DNA of 64,000 nucleotides, taken from the NCBI RefSeq assembly GCF_000220395.1, contig NW_004086389.1, positions 78,401 to 142,400 on the forward strand, given 5' to 3'. The notes under the pieces were generated by a model. The model made no database searches. It worked only from the letters and a program-made list of their open reading frames with translations, and had not been told where the DNA came from. The translations under genes and the position numbers were made by a program. Below, one piece after another: positions 14,937 through 27,900 of the stretch. This DNA is from Ichthyophthirius multifiliis (Eukaryota > Ciliophora > Oligohymenophorea > Hymenostomatida). Numbering within the stretch: the stretch's first letter is position 1; each line of letters begins with the position of its first letter.

Positions 14937-15919
14937 TCACGAAATGTTTGCCAAACATAATTTTTCTGACTTAACATATCTTTATTTTGTCATCCATTTT
15001 TTACCTTATAAAATAAAAATATATTGATATAAATAAAGCAAAAATATGTTTGATAATTAAAAAAAATATTTAAAAGTACAAATATAGAGAATATTAATAT
15101 AAAATAAAATTTACAATTATAATTTAGTAATCAAATTTAAAAATAAAATATATTTTACCTAAAAAAGTAGCAAAATAATCTTTATCAATTTTAGTTTCAG
15201 GAAGGCAAGTCTCTAAAACTTTTTTTTTTGGGTTAAGAGGTGTTTACAAGTCATATGTAAATTTATCTTCTTATCCTTCCAAAAAAACTCTTTCTCCTAC
15301 TACTGAGCCATTTGATGGCCTTAATATTTCAACTTAAGAGTGGTCTGCATTTGAAACACATAATATCATTCCATGTGATTCAAAACCTTATTATAACTTA
15401 AAAATTAAAAATATTAATTTTTGATTACCAGCTAGCTTTTTAGGCTTTAAATTTTATACTACTAATACCAACCCAGTCATATTTTCTATTGGTTAGTACT
15501 ATTGTATTCCTGAGGCAATTAATCTTACCTCACTTCCTATGTCAACTTTTTCACAATATAATTTTTCGCTTTCAGGATGCTTTTTATATATTTATAAATT
15601 TAAAATGTTTTTATTTAAACTATCATACTTTCCAACACTCTACTATTCTGCCTACTCTTATGTCTATTTTCTAAAAATCTTCAAATGTAGGTTATTAATT
15701 ATTTTTTTCTTCTGTTTAAACATTCTCCTAGGCTTTTTTAGGTTTCTAAGGATTTGCTTTTTATGGAGACTTTTAAATATTTTTAGTGTTAGTTATTTAA
15801 TTATTGTTTTATTTAAAAGGAGAAGGTTAATGATTTTTTCCCAAATTTGTTTCTAATTAATATATTAAAGAATCTAACTTTGATAAAGTATTATGAAAAT
15901 GAGTCACTTTTTATTCCAT
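14937..15919 (-). CDS. EMAPII-domain tRNA-binding protein (AIMP1/ARC1-like)
   Basis: Exons, 5' to 3', are 15919-15629, 15579-15429, 15386-15159 and 15004-14937 (738 bp, 245 residues, TGA). Residues 1 to about 70 form a Gln/Lys/Asn-rich, partly coiled-coil leader. From about residue 80 a full OB-fold tRNA-binding/EMAPII domain follows: DIRVGRIVECWK, HPESEKLYCEKVDIG, NLKPKKLAG, SHGMILCVSN, LRPSNGSVVGERV, LNPKKK and the end KKWMTKQ. The same domain closes human AIMP1, TyrRS and some MetRS, and yeast Arc1p. Here there is no synthetase domain, so the protein is best read as a free-standing cofactor that delivers tRNA to a synthetase complex. It is divergent from the PUF gene. Confidence 0.9.
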
Positions 15920-16260
15920 ATTTTTAAATATTAATTTTTATAAATTATATTTTAGAGTGTATAAAGCAAAATATTATAATTAATTAAAAAATAGAATAAG
16001 AAAATATATATTTATTAATTATTATAAACGTATTTAATATAAAAAATAAAAAATTAATATCTATTTCGATATAATAGATATATTTCATATATTTTTATAT
16101 TACTATTTATTTTATATTTATTTTATAAGAAACTCTTATATAAGTGTTTTAAGTCTTTTTTTTATTTTTTAAAAAAGTAATAATAATAAGTAAAGCAAAA
16201 AAAATTAAATTAATATATTAAGAAATTAATATTAGATTTTCATAAAAAATAAAAAAAATA
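15920..16260. promoter_or_regulatory. Divergent promoter region, EMAPII gene / PUF gene
   Basis: About 340 bp separating two start codons that point away from each other. A/T-rich, with no distinct motif that I can name. Likely carries both promoters. Confidence 0.4.
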
Positions 16261-19049
16261 ATGGCAAATTTTAATAAAAATGATGGATTTCAAGTTAAGG
16301 TGTTTGCAGATGAAGATCAATTAATTATGGGAGGAATATTAGATGGTAAATTTTAAATAAAAAATTAAATTAAAAAAATGATATCATATTCATAAAAAAA
16401 TCATTTAAAAATAAATATATATTATAAAATATAGTTTTTTTATTTACTATTTTATTATATAGAAGACGAAATAATCTAACTTAGAAATACCAATAAATCA
16501 GCTCCTCCAGACCTTTATTTATAATAAAGAACAGTAGAAGAGAATTAATATCTATATGATAAATAATATTACGATTATTATAATAGGTAGAAAAATCCTC
16601 GTTTACCAAAACCATTATACCGGCGAGATGTTGATTCAGATATAAATTAACTAATGAGTAGTCTGAAAATAAGTTAAAATATTAATTAAACATCTTAACA
16701 ATAACTAATGAATGAATTTGAAAATAATGGTTTGAATACAAATATGTTTTAATAAAGTAATGATGAAGGGTTCAAAAATTATAATAATTAGCAAAAAAAA
16801 AATTTTAATGAAACACAAAGTTAAAATATGTACTAAATTAAATAATAGTAACAAATTCATATTAATTAATTTTAAAACCCATAATAAAATGTTATATAAT
16901 AACCTACGTAATATTATATATATAAAAAAAATATTTAAATAAAAATAAATACATAAAAAATTATAAATAGTATTAATGTTAATATTTTATTTTAGTTTTT
17001 TTTAAAAAAATAAATAATTACTATTATATCATAATATATTTTATATTATATTTATATTAATAATTATATAATATAGAATCAAGAGAAATACTAAGTAACC
17101 TATGCCAGCATAACATATACATTAACAAATGCCTCCTCCTTAATTCTAATTCTAATAATAGATAATAAACTAAAACTAGTTTAATTTATTTAATTAGCAC
17201 CACTCTAATTTTCCTTAAAATATACCTCCAGGGATAACACCTAATTTAAACAATAGTTAAAATCCCTTATTTCAACCTATTCCTGTAGGAATGTCTTAAA
17301 ATGTAAACTAAAATATTATGTAAAATATGTAATAAATAAACTAATTTAATATGAATAATTTAAATTAAAACCCTAATATACCTATGAAGTTTAATACATA
17401 ATTTCCTCCTTAATAAATTTAATTGTAAATGTAAGCCAATTAAATGTAAATTAACTCTCCTATGTATGATAATAATAAAAATTTAGACAAAAACATTGAT
17501 AATAATAAAAAAAAATAAAAACAACTAAATGTATAAAATAATAATAATATTAATAATAATAATAATAATAATTTTAGTAATCTTTTTAATCATTTAATTG
17601 AATCTTGTAAAGATTAAAATTCTTCAAGAACTATTTAAAAATAATTCGAAGCCGCATCACTTGATGAAAAAAATAGTATTTTTTATAAGATATTACCAGA
17701 AGCTTTCAATTTAATGAAAGACTAATTTGGTAATTATGTGATTTAAAAATTATTTGAAAAGGGTAATAAAAATAAAAAAAAAAAAAAACTAAAATATAAT
17801 ATAATTAAAATTATTAAAAGGAACGAAGGAATAAAAACAAATATTATATTAAATGATTAAAGGAAAAGTAGAAGAATTATCATTGCATACTTATGGCTGT
17901 AGAGTAATTTAAAAAGCTTTGGAAGAATTAAAAGATTCTCCAGATATGTAAGAAGATTTAATTCAAGAACTTAACTAGAAAATTATGACTTGCATTTAAG
18001 ATTAACATGGTAATCACGTAATTTAAAAATTCTTTGAAACAGTTTAGTCTAAAAAACTTCTCCCTATTATAAATGAAGTTATCTAAAATGTAATATTATT
18101 ATACAATTACCATTTTTTTTTTTTAACAACAACAACAAAAATAAAAAAAAGATTTAAACACTTGCTTTCCACCCTTATGGTTGTAGAGTTATATAAAGAA
18201 TTTTAGAATTTAGTGATTCTAGAGAAGTAAAAAAAATAAAATAAATAGTTTATATATGATTATTATTATTTAATAAATAATTAGACCAAAAAAATTTTCG
18301 AAAAACTAATGGAAAAAATAATTGATTTATGCTAATGTTAATATGGAAATTATATTATTTAATATATTTTAGAAAAAGGGCCTGATTAAAACAGGTTAGA
18401 TATTCTTACAGCAATTAGAGAAAATTTTATTGAATTATCATTAAACAAATTTGCATCTAATGTTACTGAAAAATCTGTACTTAATTCAGATGATGAATTC
18501 AAAAAAGGCGTTTTAGATGTATTATTAAACTAAAAGCCAAACGAAACTATATTAGAGTAATTATATATGTATAAATTTATAAATATATAAAATAATTTCG
18601 TTTAGAACCGGAATAGTTAAATTAACTAAAAATGCGTATGGTAATTATGTTGTTTAAAGGTTATATGAAAAATCTAATTTTGAAACAAAAATGAGAATTT
18701 GTATGTATATATTTTAAAATTAAAATGTATTTAATGAAGTTATGTCTAATAATTATGGTATATTAATAAGTAAATAATAAAATATTTAAATTTTTAAATT
18801 AAAGGAAAACATGTTTTGAGTATAATAGAAAAAAGTAGAGTTGATATTAAGCCTAATCATAATAATTTTAATAATAATTTAAATTAAAGTTTTAATAGTA
18901 GTTAAAGCTTTAATAGTAATTAAAGTTTTAATAACTAAATCAATTTTAATAACCAAAATATTCAAAAATAAAATGTTTATAAAAATAATAATCAAAATAA
19001 CAACTAATATAAGAAGAAGAATGTTTAATAATAATTTTAATAATATTGA
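16261..19049 (+). CDS. PUF: Pumilio/PUF RNA-binding protein
   Basis: Nine exons: 16261-16345, 16463-16907, 17087-17762, 17821-18089, 18152-18236, 18285-18556, 18606-18700, 18740-18757 and 18805-19049 (2190 bp, 729 residues). The N-terminal half is Gln/Asn/Pro-rich and low in complexity. The C-terminal half holds eight Puf repeats, whose RNA-contact triplets can be read as SRxxQ (SSRTIQ), NYxxQ (GNYVIQ), CRxxQ, NHxxQ, CRxxQ, NYxxQ, SNxxE (ASNVTE) and NYxxQ (GNYVVQ). A C-terminal cap YGKHVLSII follows, then an Asn/Ser/Gln-rich tail. This is the canonical Pumilio series, so the predicted target is UGUAUAUA-like. PUF proteins repress or localise mRNAs through 3' UTR binding. Exon 8 is only 18 nt. 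Confidence 0.95.
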
Positions 19050-19361
19050 AAAAAAAAAAAAAATTACATTTATATTTTATTAAAAAATAAATAAAAATAT
19101 ATAAATATAAACTATATGTATGATAATAAAATATAAAAAAATGATAAAAAATAAAAATAAAAAAATAAATGTGAACAATGTTTTTATTTAAAATAATAAA
19201 ATATCGTTTTTTTACAAAACTTTTAAATATTATATACATTTTTTTTTTTATTTTGAAAATATTTATTATATTATATATTATAAATTCTTTTAATAATGAT
19301 AAATTCAATATTATAAATATGTATTTCTTATATATGTATTATTTGTATTATTCTAATTTTT
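19050..19361. other. Convergent 3' region
   Basis: About 310 bp between the PUF stop and the stop of the ERD2-like gene. A/T-only, no further feature. Open frames here in the standard code are chance or antisense. Confidence 0.5.
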
Positions 19362-20012
19362 TCATATTATTAATATGTTTTCTTTATTTCTATGCTTAAT
19401 AAAAAGAATAACAAAATCTAAAAGAAGGAATGTATGCAATAAATCTGCTAAAATTAAATAAATAAATTATTAGCCATCTATATACATTAAAACCCAAAAA
19501 ATCATTCTAATTATCCTACTACAAAAAATAAATGTCAAATAAATACCTAATTTGTGTTCAACAAATCCTTTTTTTCTATTTAAATAAACTTATGGCAATA
19601 AACCTAAGGCTTCAATAAACATAGAAAGTGAAACAAATAATTAATCAATTGAAAACTCTTCCCCAGGATGAAAAAAACAACTCAAAACAAAGCACAAAGG
19701 TATAATTGTTATCCAACTTAATATCTTTGATTCTTAATTATGTGCCGTATTTCTGTATTTCCAAAATAAATAAAATAAAATAAAATTCAAAAATAAACTT
19801 AAAGTCATTTCAATATAAGATAAAGTGTATAGGGAAATACGAGTATCAAAAGAATAAATAAATCTCATGATAGTTCCTAAAGCATACATTAGTTATGTCT
19901 AAAATGATAAACCATCAACATTTCGATTTTTTTTAATTCTCAAAATTAATATTAAGTTTGCTAACGATTGTACTAAATAACCTGTATTAAATATTAAAAT
20001 TATTAGTTCCAT
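19362..20012 (-). CDS. ERD2: ER lumen protein retaining receptor (KDEL receptor/ERD2-like)
   Basis: Intronless, 216 residues, TGA at 19362-19364. Seven hydrophobic helices as in the KDEL receptor and its PQ-loop-like fold. Conserved landmarks are the NVDGLSFQTQ segment (family: AGISGKSQ), the DTRISLY motif (family: YISLYN), a FHPGEEF loop (family: DFTPLE), the FIEALGLLPQVYL stretch (family: YLESVAILPQLFM) and an RIIRM turn. The usual length is about 212. The receptor cycles between Golgi and ER and returns escaped ER proteins. The C-terminus (HRNKENILII) lacks the Lys-rich COPI signal of animal receptors, so retrieval may differ. Divergent with the next + strand gene. Confidence 0.85.
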
Positions 20013-20263
20013 TTAAAAAGATATATTTTTAAAAATTAAATGAAAATTTTATATTTTATTTTTATTATTTATTGAATATTTTATTTAATTAAATAAACAA
20101 TTAAAAAATACTTTAAAATTTTATAATAAAATATATGTTGAGGGCAAACTATTTAAATTTATTTTACTAAATATTATTCAAATATAATTTTATATACATT
20201 AATTAATTTTAAAATAAAATTATTAAAATTTTTAAATATATATTAATCAAAATATTTAATTAA
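20013..20263. promoter_or_regulatory. Divergent promoter region
   Basis: About 250 bp between the ERD2-like start (-) and the jelly-roll protein start (+). A/T-rich; no named motif. Confidence 0.35.
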
Positions 20264-21156
20264 ATGGAGTCTGAGGATATTTAATTACTTGATGGTAATT
20301 ATTTAACAGAATAAAATAACGCTTAAATTATAGGATGTTCTTCATAATTGCCTAACGCCTAAGTTTAAAATATAATATCTCCTATAAGAAAAGTAAATAT
20401 ATTTAAATAATGATTTTTGTTTTAAAAAGTATAGCTCTAGTTTTTTAATTTAAAAATTAAATTTAAAAATAGAATATTTGGATGTGCGAATAAGGGATGC
20501 CATAGTTTATTATTTTTGATATAAGTAAATTATGTGAAAGACCTAAATTTTTTAAATGTATTGGCTTTGATTGTTGGCATGATTATAATTCAAATCCTTC
20601 AATAATAGAACTTTTAGTATCAATTGATAATAAAAAAGATTATATTACTTGGTCAACAATATATACTGAATTAGTAATAATTTAATTTATTTGAATATTT
20701 TTTAAAATATAATATTAAAAAAAGAGAGAAGGCATTTAATTATTTTAAATAGATCCATTAGGAAGAAGATATAATTATTTAAAAGTAAATAAATATTAAA
20801 AAAAAAATATATAATAAGAAATATATTAAAATTAATTTATATATAAATAGATTGTTATTAAAGAAACGTTTGGAGCATCTAAAACATATATTAATTAAAT
20901 ATTTTTGTTTGAAGAAAATCCATATAATAAGGTAATAATATAAAAAAATTAAAATGATATAAGCATTAATAATGATTCTGAAATAGAGGAAAAATATTTA
21001 AATCAAAGGCTAAATATTCCAAAACCATTTTAAAATGCTAGCTTAAATAATAATATAAATAATTAAGTTATAATAAATACGTTATCAGAATAACAAATAC
21101 AATAATAATAACAATTACAAATATAATAATAATAATAATAATAATAACAATTACAA

Positions 21157-21194
<38 letters not shown>

Positions 21195-22673
21195 TTAATT
21201 ATAATAAAATAATTACGTAAATTCTTAACCCAAATTTTATGTTCATAATAGTTCTGATAGAAGAGGCCGAATGTAAAATAATTATGTAAATAAAATAAGC
21301 TTAATTAATAGTCCTAGTGAAGATCTTTTAAATAACTAATAAAACAAGAGTGTTCATTAGCATTAATAAATAAGTAGAAATGATAGTAATTTACTTTAAA
21401 ATATATAAAATATGGATAGAGATATATAGTATTTATATTATTAAAATAATATCACATAAGCTGATTAAATTAATTAGATTCAATACCAAAAGTTAAATTA
21501 GATATAAAACACAGAACTAAGCTAGAATTAAAACTAATAATTAAATTAGACAACTATTCTTGATGACTAGCCACCTTTAATGCTTACATAATCTGAAAGG
21601 GAAATAATAAAATTAACAAAATAAATTTTATAAATTTAAGAAGAAAATAAAACAAAAGATATTAAAATAAATAAATTAGAACAAATTGTTATGAAATTAT
21701 AACATGATATTTAAGCATTAACTGATAAATTAGAAAATACCACAAATAAAAATTATAATCAATCTTAAAATAATCAAGATTAAAAAAGTTTTTTAGAAAC
21801 AAATAAAAAATAAAATGTTATTTATACTTCTCCTTAAACATTTGGTAAAAATTTAAATAATAATATCTAAATTATTAATGAATAAGATTAATAATAAATA
21901 TTTGATTAAGTAATTTTATTTTCATTTAAATTTATTTATATTAATTTTAATTAAAGGAAAATTTTTATAAATAAAATAATCAATTTATTAATAAATTGAT
22001 TGATAGCAAGTTTGAATAATTCTAATAATAATTAATGAAAAATATTTAAAAAAGTATTCAATCAAATGATCAATAATCCCAACTTATAAAAGAAAGTTAA
22101 ATTCAAGTATCAAATATATAATAAAAAAAAAATATTTTTTTTAAAGGAAAATAAAAAACCAAGGAAATAAAGTTGTGATGAGAATTTTCATACAACAAGT
22201 ATAAAAAATGTTTAGGAATATCAAATTAAACATAAAAATAAAATGAATAATAATTTATAAAATAAGACATAATAATTAAATAAAAATTAAAGTAAAGAAG
22301 AACTCTATAATTAATAATAAAAATAAAATATTAGTAATTAATAATAAAATCTTAATACTAAATAAAATAGCTAGGTTTCTTAATTTTATAAAAATAATGG
22401 AAATGTAAACAATCCTAAGGTGATGTATTTATTAGAAAAGCTCTAAGAAAAATTAAATTAAAGGGTATATATATTATTTTTTTATTATATTAAAAAGAAA
22501 AAGTAATAAAAAGTTGAATTATTAAATTCAGACAGGAAAAAAACATTTGAATATTAATAAAATTTTGAATACTCGGACTTAATATCTAAGTAATATATCA
22601 TTTATATTTATTTTTTAATTAATAAAAAATAAATATATTTAGTAATAGTTCTGATTATTAAACAAAAATGTGA
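20264..22673 (+). CDS. Jelly-roll (galactose-binding-like) domain plus poly-Gln and coiled-coil protein
   Basis: Eight exons: 20264-20392, 20473-20673, 20725-20784, 20851-21909, 21957-22106, 22147-22464, 22498-22589 and 22643-22673 (2040 bp, 679 residues). Residues of about 44-165 read like a discoidin/APC10-type beta-sandwich: MPQFIIFDISKL, CIGFDCWHDYNSNP, IELLVSIDN, FQIDPLGRRYNYLKI and the closing KTYINQIFLFEE. The rest is Gln/Asn-rich, with a long poly-Gln tract from TAA runs at about 21100-21195. One clean coiled coil follows (EREIIKLTKQILQIQEENK and onward). I cannot assign a function. The domain fold suggests a protein- or glycan-binding scaffold, possibly centriolar or ciliary, but that is speculation. 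Confidence 0.75.
21101..21195 (+). repeat. (TAA)n poly-glutamine tract
   Basis: Runs of TAA with a few CAA and ATA/TTA codons, read in frame as Gln with scattered Leu/Ile. Would look like a wall of stops in the standard code. Two near-identical blocks (CAA TTA CAA ATA followed by TAA runs) lie side by side, pointing to expansion by slippage or duplication. Confidence 0.85.
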
Positions 22674-23194
22674 TTACCTAAATTTAAAAAATTAATAATA
22701 TTTATATAATTAAAATTACATTCATAAATATATTTATTACTTTGCATCATATATCATGTTGTTTTTTTTTTTTCTGTATTTTTTTAAAAAAACTCAATAA
22801 ACAAAAAAAATACTATTAACTAACTAAAATTTTTTTAATTTTTTTAAAAAATTATGTATTTCCAAATTATAGGTGATTAAATAATTTGGAAGTAAAAGTA
22901 AAATTATTTTAAATTATAATGTGATTGGTTATTGCTATTTTTTTTAATTAATTTTTTTTGTTTAAAAAAAAACAATATGAAAAAGTAATATATAATTTAT
23001 TCCTTATATGATAAAGTATTTTTAATTATAATTCCATGTTTTTTTTTAACAGAAAGTAAATCATATAAACTTTTTTAATAATTTAATTTTTTTTTTTGTG
23101 AAATATTAAGAAAATTTTTTATTAATAACATAAATATAAAATTTTAAATCTCATTTATAAATCAATTTCATTTATAATAATTCCTTATTTAATA
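22674..23194. other. Convergent 3' region
   Basis: About 520 bp of A/T-rich DNA with poly-T and poly-A runs between two stops. No gene or structured element recognised. Confidence 0.5.
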
Positions 23195-24957
23195 TCATAA
23201 TTTTGATTATTATGTTTTATATATTTCATTTAATACTGGATAAGCCTCAATAGTTAAAAATTCTTTCATTTCTTAGTTTTAAATAAGATCGTTAGTAATA
23301 TTGATTGCTTTATTAAGGACGTTTATATTTTTAAGAATTTATCTTAGATTAGATACTTCTTAATCTCTTAATTATCTATACAAAAAAATTGAAAATTTAA
23401 AAAATTATTAAAAATAATTAATTACTAATAATATTAAATATTGATAACTTTTCCATCATTAGTTTTTGCTTAATGTCTGATCCATTACCAAATTTAAGAA
23501 CGGGAAATTTCTGCAGTTGCTGCATCTTCCATTAAATTATTGATTCCAACAGCACCTTAACCCATTAACCAATAATAAATATATTAAATAGTAATTGATA
23601 TATTTTCCCTTACACCATACTCAGTAATAGGTTCTTTTATTAATAAAATTATTTATATAATTAAAAATTTTAATATTACTTTCGACCTTTAAATTTATAA
23701 TATCTTCAGATGTAACTCTTAAATCGTATCTTAAAACATGCTTTTGATTGGCTTATCCTTTTAAGTACTATTAAAATATTTCGCGTGCAAATTTAACCAT
23801 TGCAGGATGTGCAACCCAACTTCCATCAAATCCTTCAGAACATTCTCTATTTTTGTCTTCTCTTATCTTATTATAGGCAAAATCATTTTTTTCTTTATTT
23901 TTTGTGGGAATAAAAGCACTCATTCCTCCTATTGCATGAGCACCTCTTTTATGGCAAACTTAAACAAGTTTATTTGCATAAGCTTTCATGAAAGGTACTG
24001 TCATTGTTACTTAAGATCTATCTGGTAAAACGCAATCTTTATGATTTTTTAGAAGTTTAATAGCTGAAAAAATATAATCCCATCTTCCTGAATTCAAAGC
24101 TACAATATGATCCTTTAATTCATATAAAATTTCTTCCATTTATAACCCTCCTCCAAGTGTTTCAATTAATACGGTGCATCTAATAGTTCCTATGGGAACA
24201 TTAAAGTATTTTTAAGCCTTTTTAAATATATTAAAATAAATAAAAATATAATATATTTTAAAAATTTTACAAATAGAAAAACTTCATTCCATAATCTAGC
24301 TTCAAAATAAGACTCTAACTTTGGTAAATAATAATAAATTCCTCCACATCCCATTCTTTATCTAACTTAGTAATTGTGGAAGAAATAAATACCAAAATCA
24401 AAAAGAGCTCCTGACATTACTTATCCATTTACCAAAATATGAGCTTCATCTAAATGCCAACCTCTAGTTCTAGCAAAAAGAACCGTATAAGAATTCGGAT
24501 CAAGACTATATTCTTTTCCGTTTTCTTTATGTTTTAATACTTTTAAATTTGCTTCAATTAAACATTTTTAACCACTTATTTAGTTTAGCCAAGATGGACT
24601 TAGTGCATCTTCGAAATCTGCCATAAATACATCTGCTCCTGAGTTTAAGGCATTTATACATATTTTAGGGTTTGGAGGACCTGTTAGTTCTATCCAACGT
24701 CTTTCTATGTCTTTTGGTGGAGGAGCTACTTTCCATTCTGATTCTCTCACATATTTTGTTTCTTCTGGGAAACCAGGCTTATAGCCATTATCAAGTCTTT
24801 TTTGAAGATCTTTACGGGCTTATAAAAGAGATAATCTTTTAGAGTTGAAATGAGTATGTAAAAGATATAAGAATTATTAACATTATGGTGTTATTAATTG
24901 ATTCGTATCATGATTTGGTTCTAAAATTATAACCGTTTAGACATCATGAGAATTCAT
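23195..24957 (-). CDS. MLS: Malate synthase, peroxisomal (glyoxylate cycle)
   Basis: Exons, 5' to 3', are 24957-24271, 24217-23680, 23633-23426 and 23375-23195 (1614 bp, 537 residues). Condenses glyoxylate and acetyl-CoA to malate. Family marks: [41 protein letters not shown], the signature [33 protein letters not shown], and [19 protein letters not shown]. Length is normal for the A-type enzyme (about 530-560). The last three residues are SKL, a classical PTS1, so the enzyme should be imported into peroxisomes. All introns are 46-53 bp. Isocitrate lyase is not in this window, so the cycle partner must lie elsewhere. Confidence 0.97.
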
Positions 24958-27900
24958 TTTTTTTTTCTTTTTTATGTATTTTTTTTTATGGTTTTCTTTA
25001 TTTTTATATAATTTTATTAATATGTTTTAAATAAGGTATATTACGCATTTTTATAAAAAAATCATTAATATTTTGAAAAAGTAAATATTGTTTTTAATAC
25101 GTCATTTTATTATTTAATATATTATTTTTTTAGATAAAAACTGTTTAAGTTTCTATAAAAAAAAACTTAACATCACAAAATAATAATTTTGTAAGCTTTT
25201 AAATACAAAATCATATTGTAAAAACTTATAGAATAAAAATTAAATTATACATGGTTTATTTATACAAAAATTACATAAAATTTATATATTTATCCTTAAT
25301 TTACTTCACTTAATATAATAAAATAATAAAATAAAAAAGATAAAAAAGTTAACAATTTTAAATAAAAATGTATTTATAAAATGTTTTTATAGATTAGAAA
25401 TTCATTAATTTTTATTTATTTCGAAAAAATAGACAAAGATATTTTTTTATTCTATAACAAAATTAATATATATATAAAATTAAATAAAAATATATATAAT
25501 TACTAATATATATATATATATATATTTTATTTTAAAATTTATTTAAATTAAATTTATAAAAATTTAATTTATTATTATATTTGTTTTTTTATTTTATATA
25601 ATTTATTTATTTTTATTTATATATATAATTTATTTAATTCATTTTATTTTTAATTTATTTATTTTATATACTTAAAATTTTTTATATTGATATCTTTATT
25701 CTATGATCTTTTATTTTTTTTGTAATTTTTTTTTTTTTTTTATCAAAAAAAATATTTTACTTTAAATAATATTTATAATTATATTTTATAATGTTATTAT
25801 AATTTATACTAATAAAATTAATTTTTTACTTATGTACTTTATAAATATTTTAACAACGAATAAAGCAACATACTAATGATATATTATAATGTTAGATACA
25901 TAACTCAATATAATATATATTTAAATTTTAAAAATATAGAATAAATTAAATTAAACTTTAATAAAATTTTATTTAGTTTAATTAATATAACAAAGTAATC
26001 TGAATAATATTTTTATATCTATGATTAAAATTTTGACGAAAATTTCCTTATTAATTTGTAAAAATATATTATATATAGAAATAATTAAATATATGACAAA
26101 AATGTTTCACAAAATAATATATGTCAAAATTATAATATCACTTATTTTTAATTTTATTAAGATTATTTTTAATTTTTTTACTATACTGTAATTAAATAAT
26201 TCTTAATATTTTAGTTGTCATCAATTTAAATTTTTATGTCTTATTTATAATATTTGTTATGTATCAGTATTTTTTTTTTAATTTATTTTATTATTTATTG
26301 CTTTGAATTTCATTATAATGCTTTTTAATTTTATATCTTTTCATTTATTTATTCTGTGTGTTTGTCTGCAAATTTCACATAAAATGCATTTCGCTTTATA
26401 AATAAAAGTGTAAAAATATTTCAAGAATAAATCAAGTTTATAATTATTTAATAATTTTTTAATTAATGCTATATATCTTATTTACTATCAGTATTATTTT
26501 TTATGTGTAGAATTTTACTAATATTCTATTTAATCCTATTTTATTATTTCTCAGTTTCTAATTTTTTAATATATACTTATTATATAAATGGGTTATTTCA
26601 TCTATATAGTTAATTATAAGATATCATATATTTTATTATGTTTTAATTTACATTGAAATAATAAGAATTTCTTTAGTATTTTATTTATAGCTATATTATA
26701 TGTATCTTTATTTTATTATAGTTATTCCATATAAAATGCTATGATTTTATATATATTTTCTTACAGTTATAATATGATAGTTTTATTTTTTTTCTCTAAA
26801 TTACAATATAAAATATTACATTCATATTTTTCAAAGTTATGTTAAATATTTTTTAAATGTGTTATTAGATTATTGTTAGAATTAATAGTCTATTTTTTAT
26901 TTATGATTCTCTTTCTACTAATTATAATATTGATACTTTCATGATTTTAATATTCGTAATGTTAATTAATTTTTTGTTAGTTTCTAAATATTTAAATCCA
27001 AATTTTAATATTATTATTAAATTATTTACATTTTATTATTATTTATTGCTTTCTAATAATTTAGATCGTTCGAAAATTCTATTGTTCCATCAATTATAAG
27101 CACATAATTTATTATAAAATATTTTATTTTTATTTATACTTTATAAAATTAATTATTTTTATTCATTCATTCATTTATTATAAGTTTTTATTTTATATTA
27201 TAATATTATGTATAATAATTATTTAGTCTTTATTCTTATTATTTATAAAAAAATATTAGTTTTTAACATTAAATATATATCTAATATTTCCATTATATTA
27301 TTACTAAATCTATATTGATTTAATCATTTTAAATTATAATTTTTGATTATTTTATTTATTTGCCTTAAATTAATTTTATTATAATATATCATTTTTAATT
27401 TTATTATTTTTTTATATTATAATGTGTACATTAAAGTTTACTTAGTTTATTAATATATATTTTTTTATATTTTTCATATTTATATTATTATTACGATTAA
27501 TATTTTATCTTTAAAGTTTTATGTTAAATTTAAGACGCTTTTTATAATTTTGATTATATTTTTTTTTATAAATAATGAAATTTCTAATCTAAGACACCAA
27601 ATTTGTTGTTTTCTAATATTAAGTAATTTTTGTTATTTATTATTTATGTTTTATAAATTTATTAGTATATTTATTTACTTAGGTAAATAATCTAAAAATA
27701 TTTTTATTTTTTAATGTTATTATACTTTATTATAAAATTATATTTATTTATTAATGATGAGAATCAATCATCTGTAAAAAAAAAAAAATTAAAAATGCTA
27801 TATAAAAGTAGAAATTATATACTCTATGATTTTTTTCAATATTAATTTAAAAATTTTAAAAATTCTTATAAGAAATTAAGTAATAATTCAGCCTCTATTA

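Noticed and set aside
16760-16942. Lys/Ile-rich + strand open frame
   Set aside because: Out of frame with the PUF exon and runs into its 179-bp intron.
19560-19580. Suspected frameshift in the ERD2-like gene at a T-run
   Set aside because: Recounting gives seven T, which keeps the frame open through the whole receptor.
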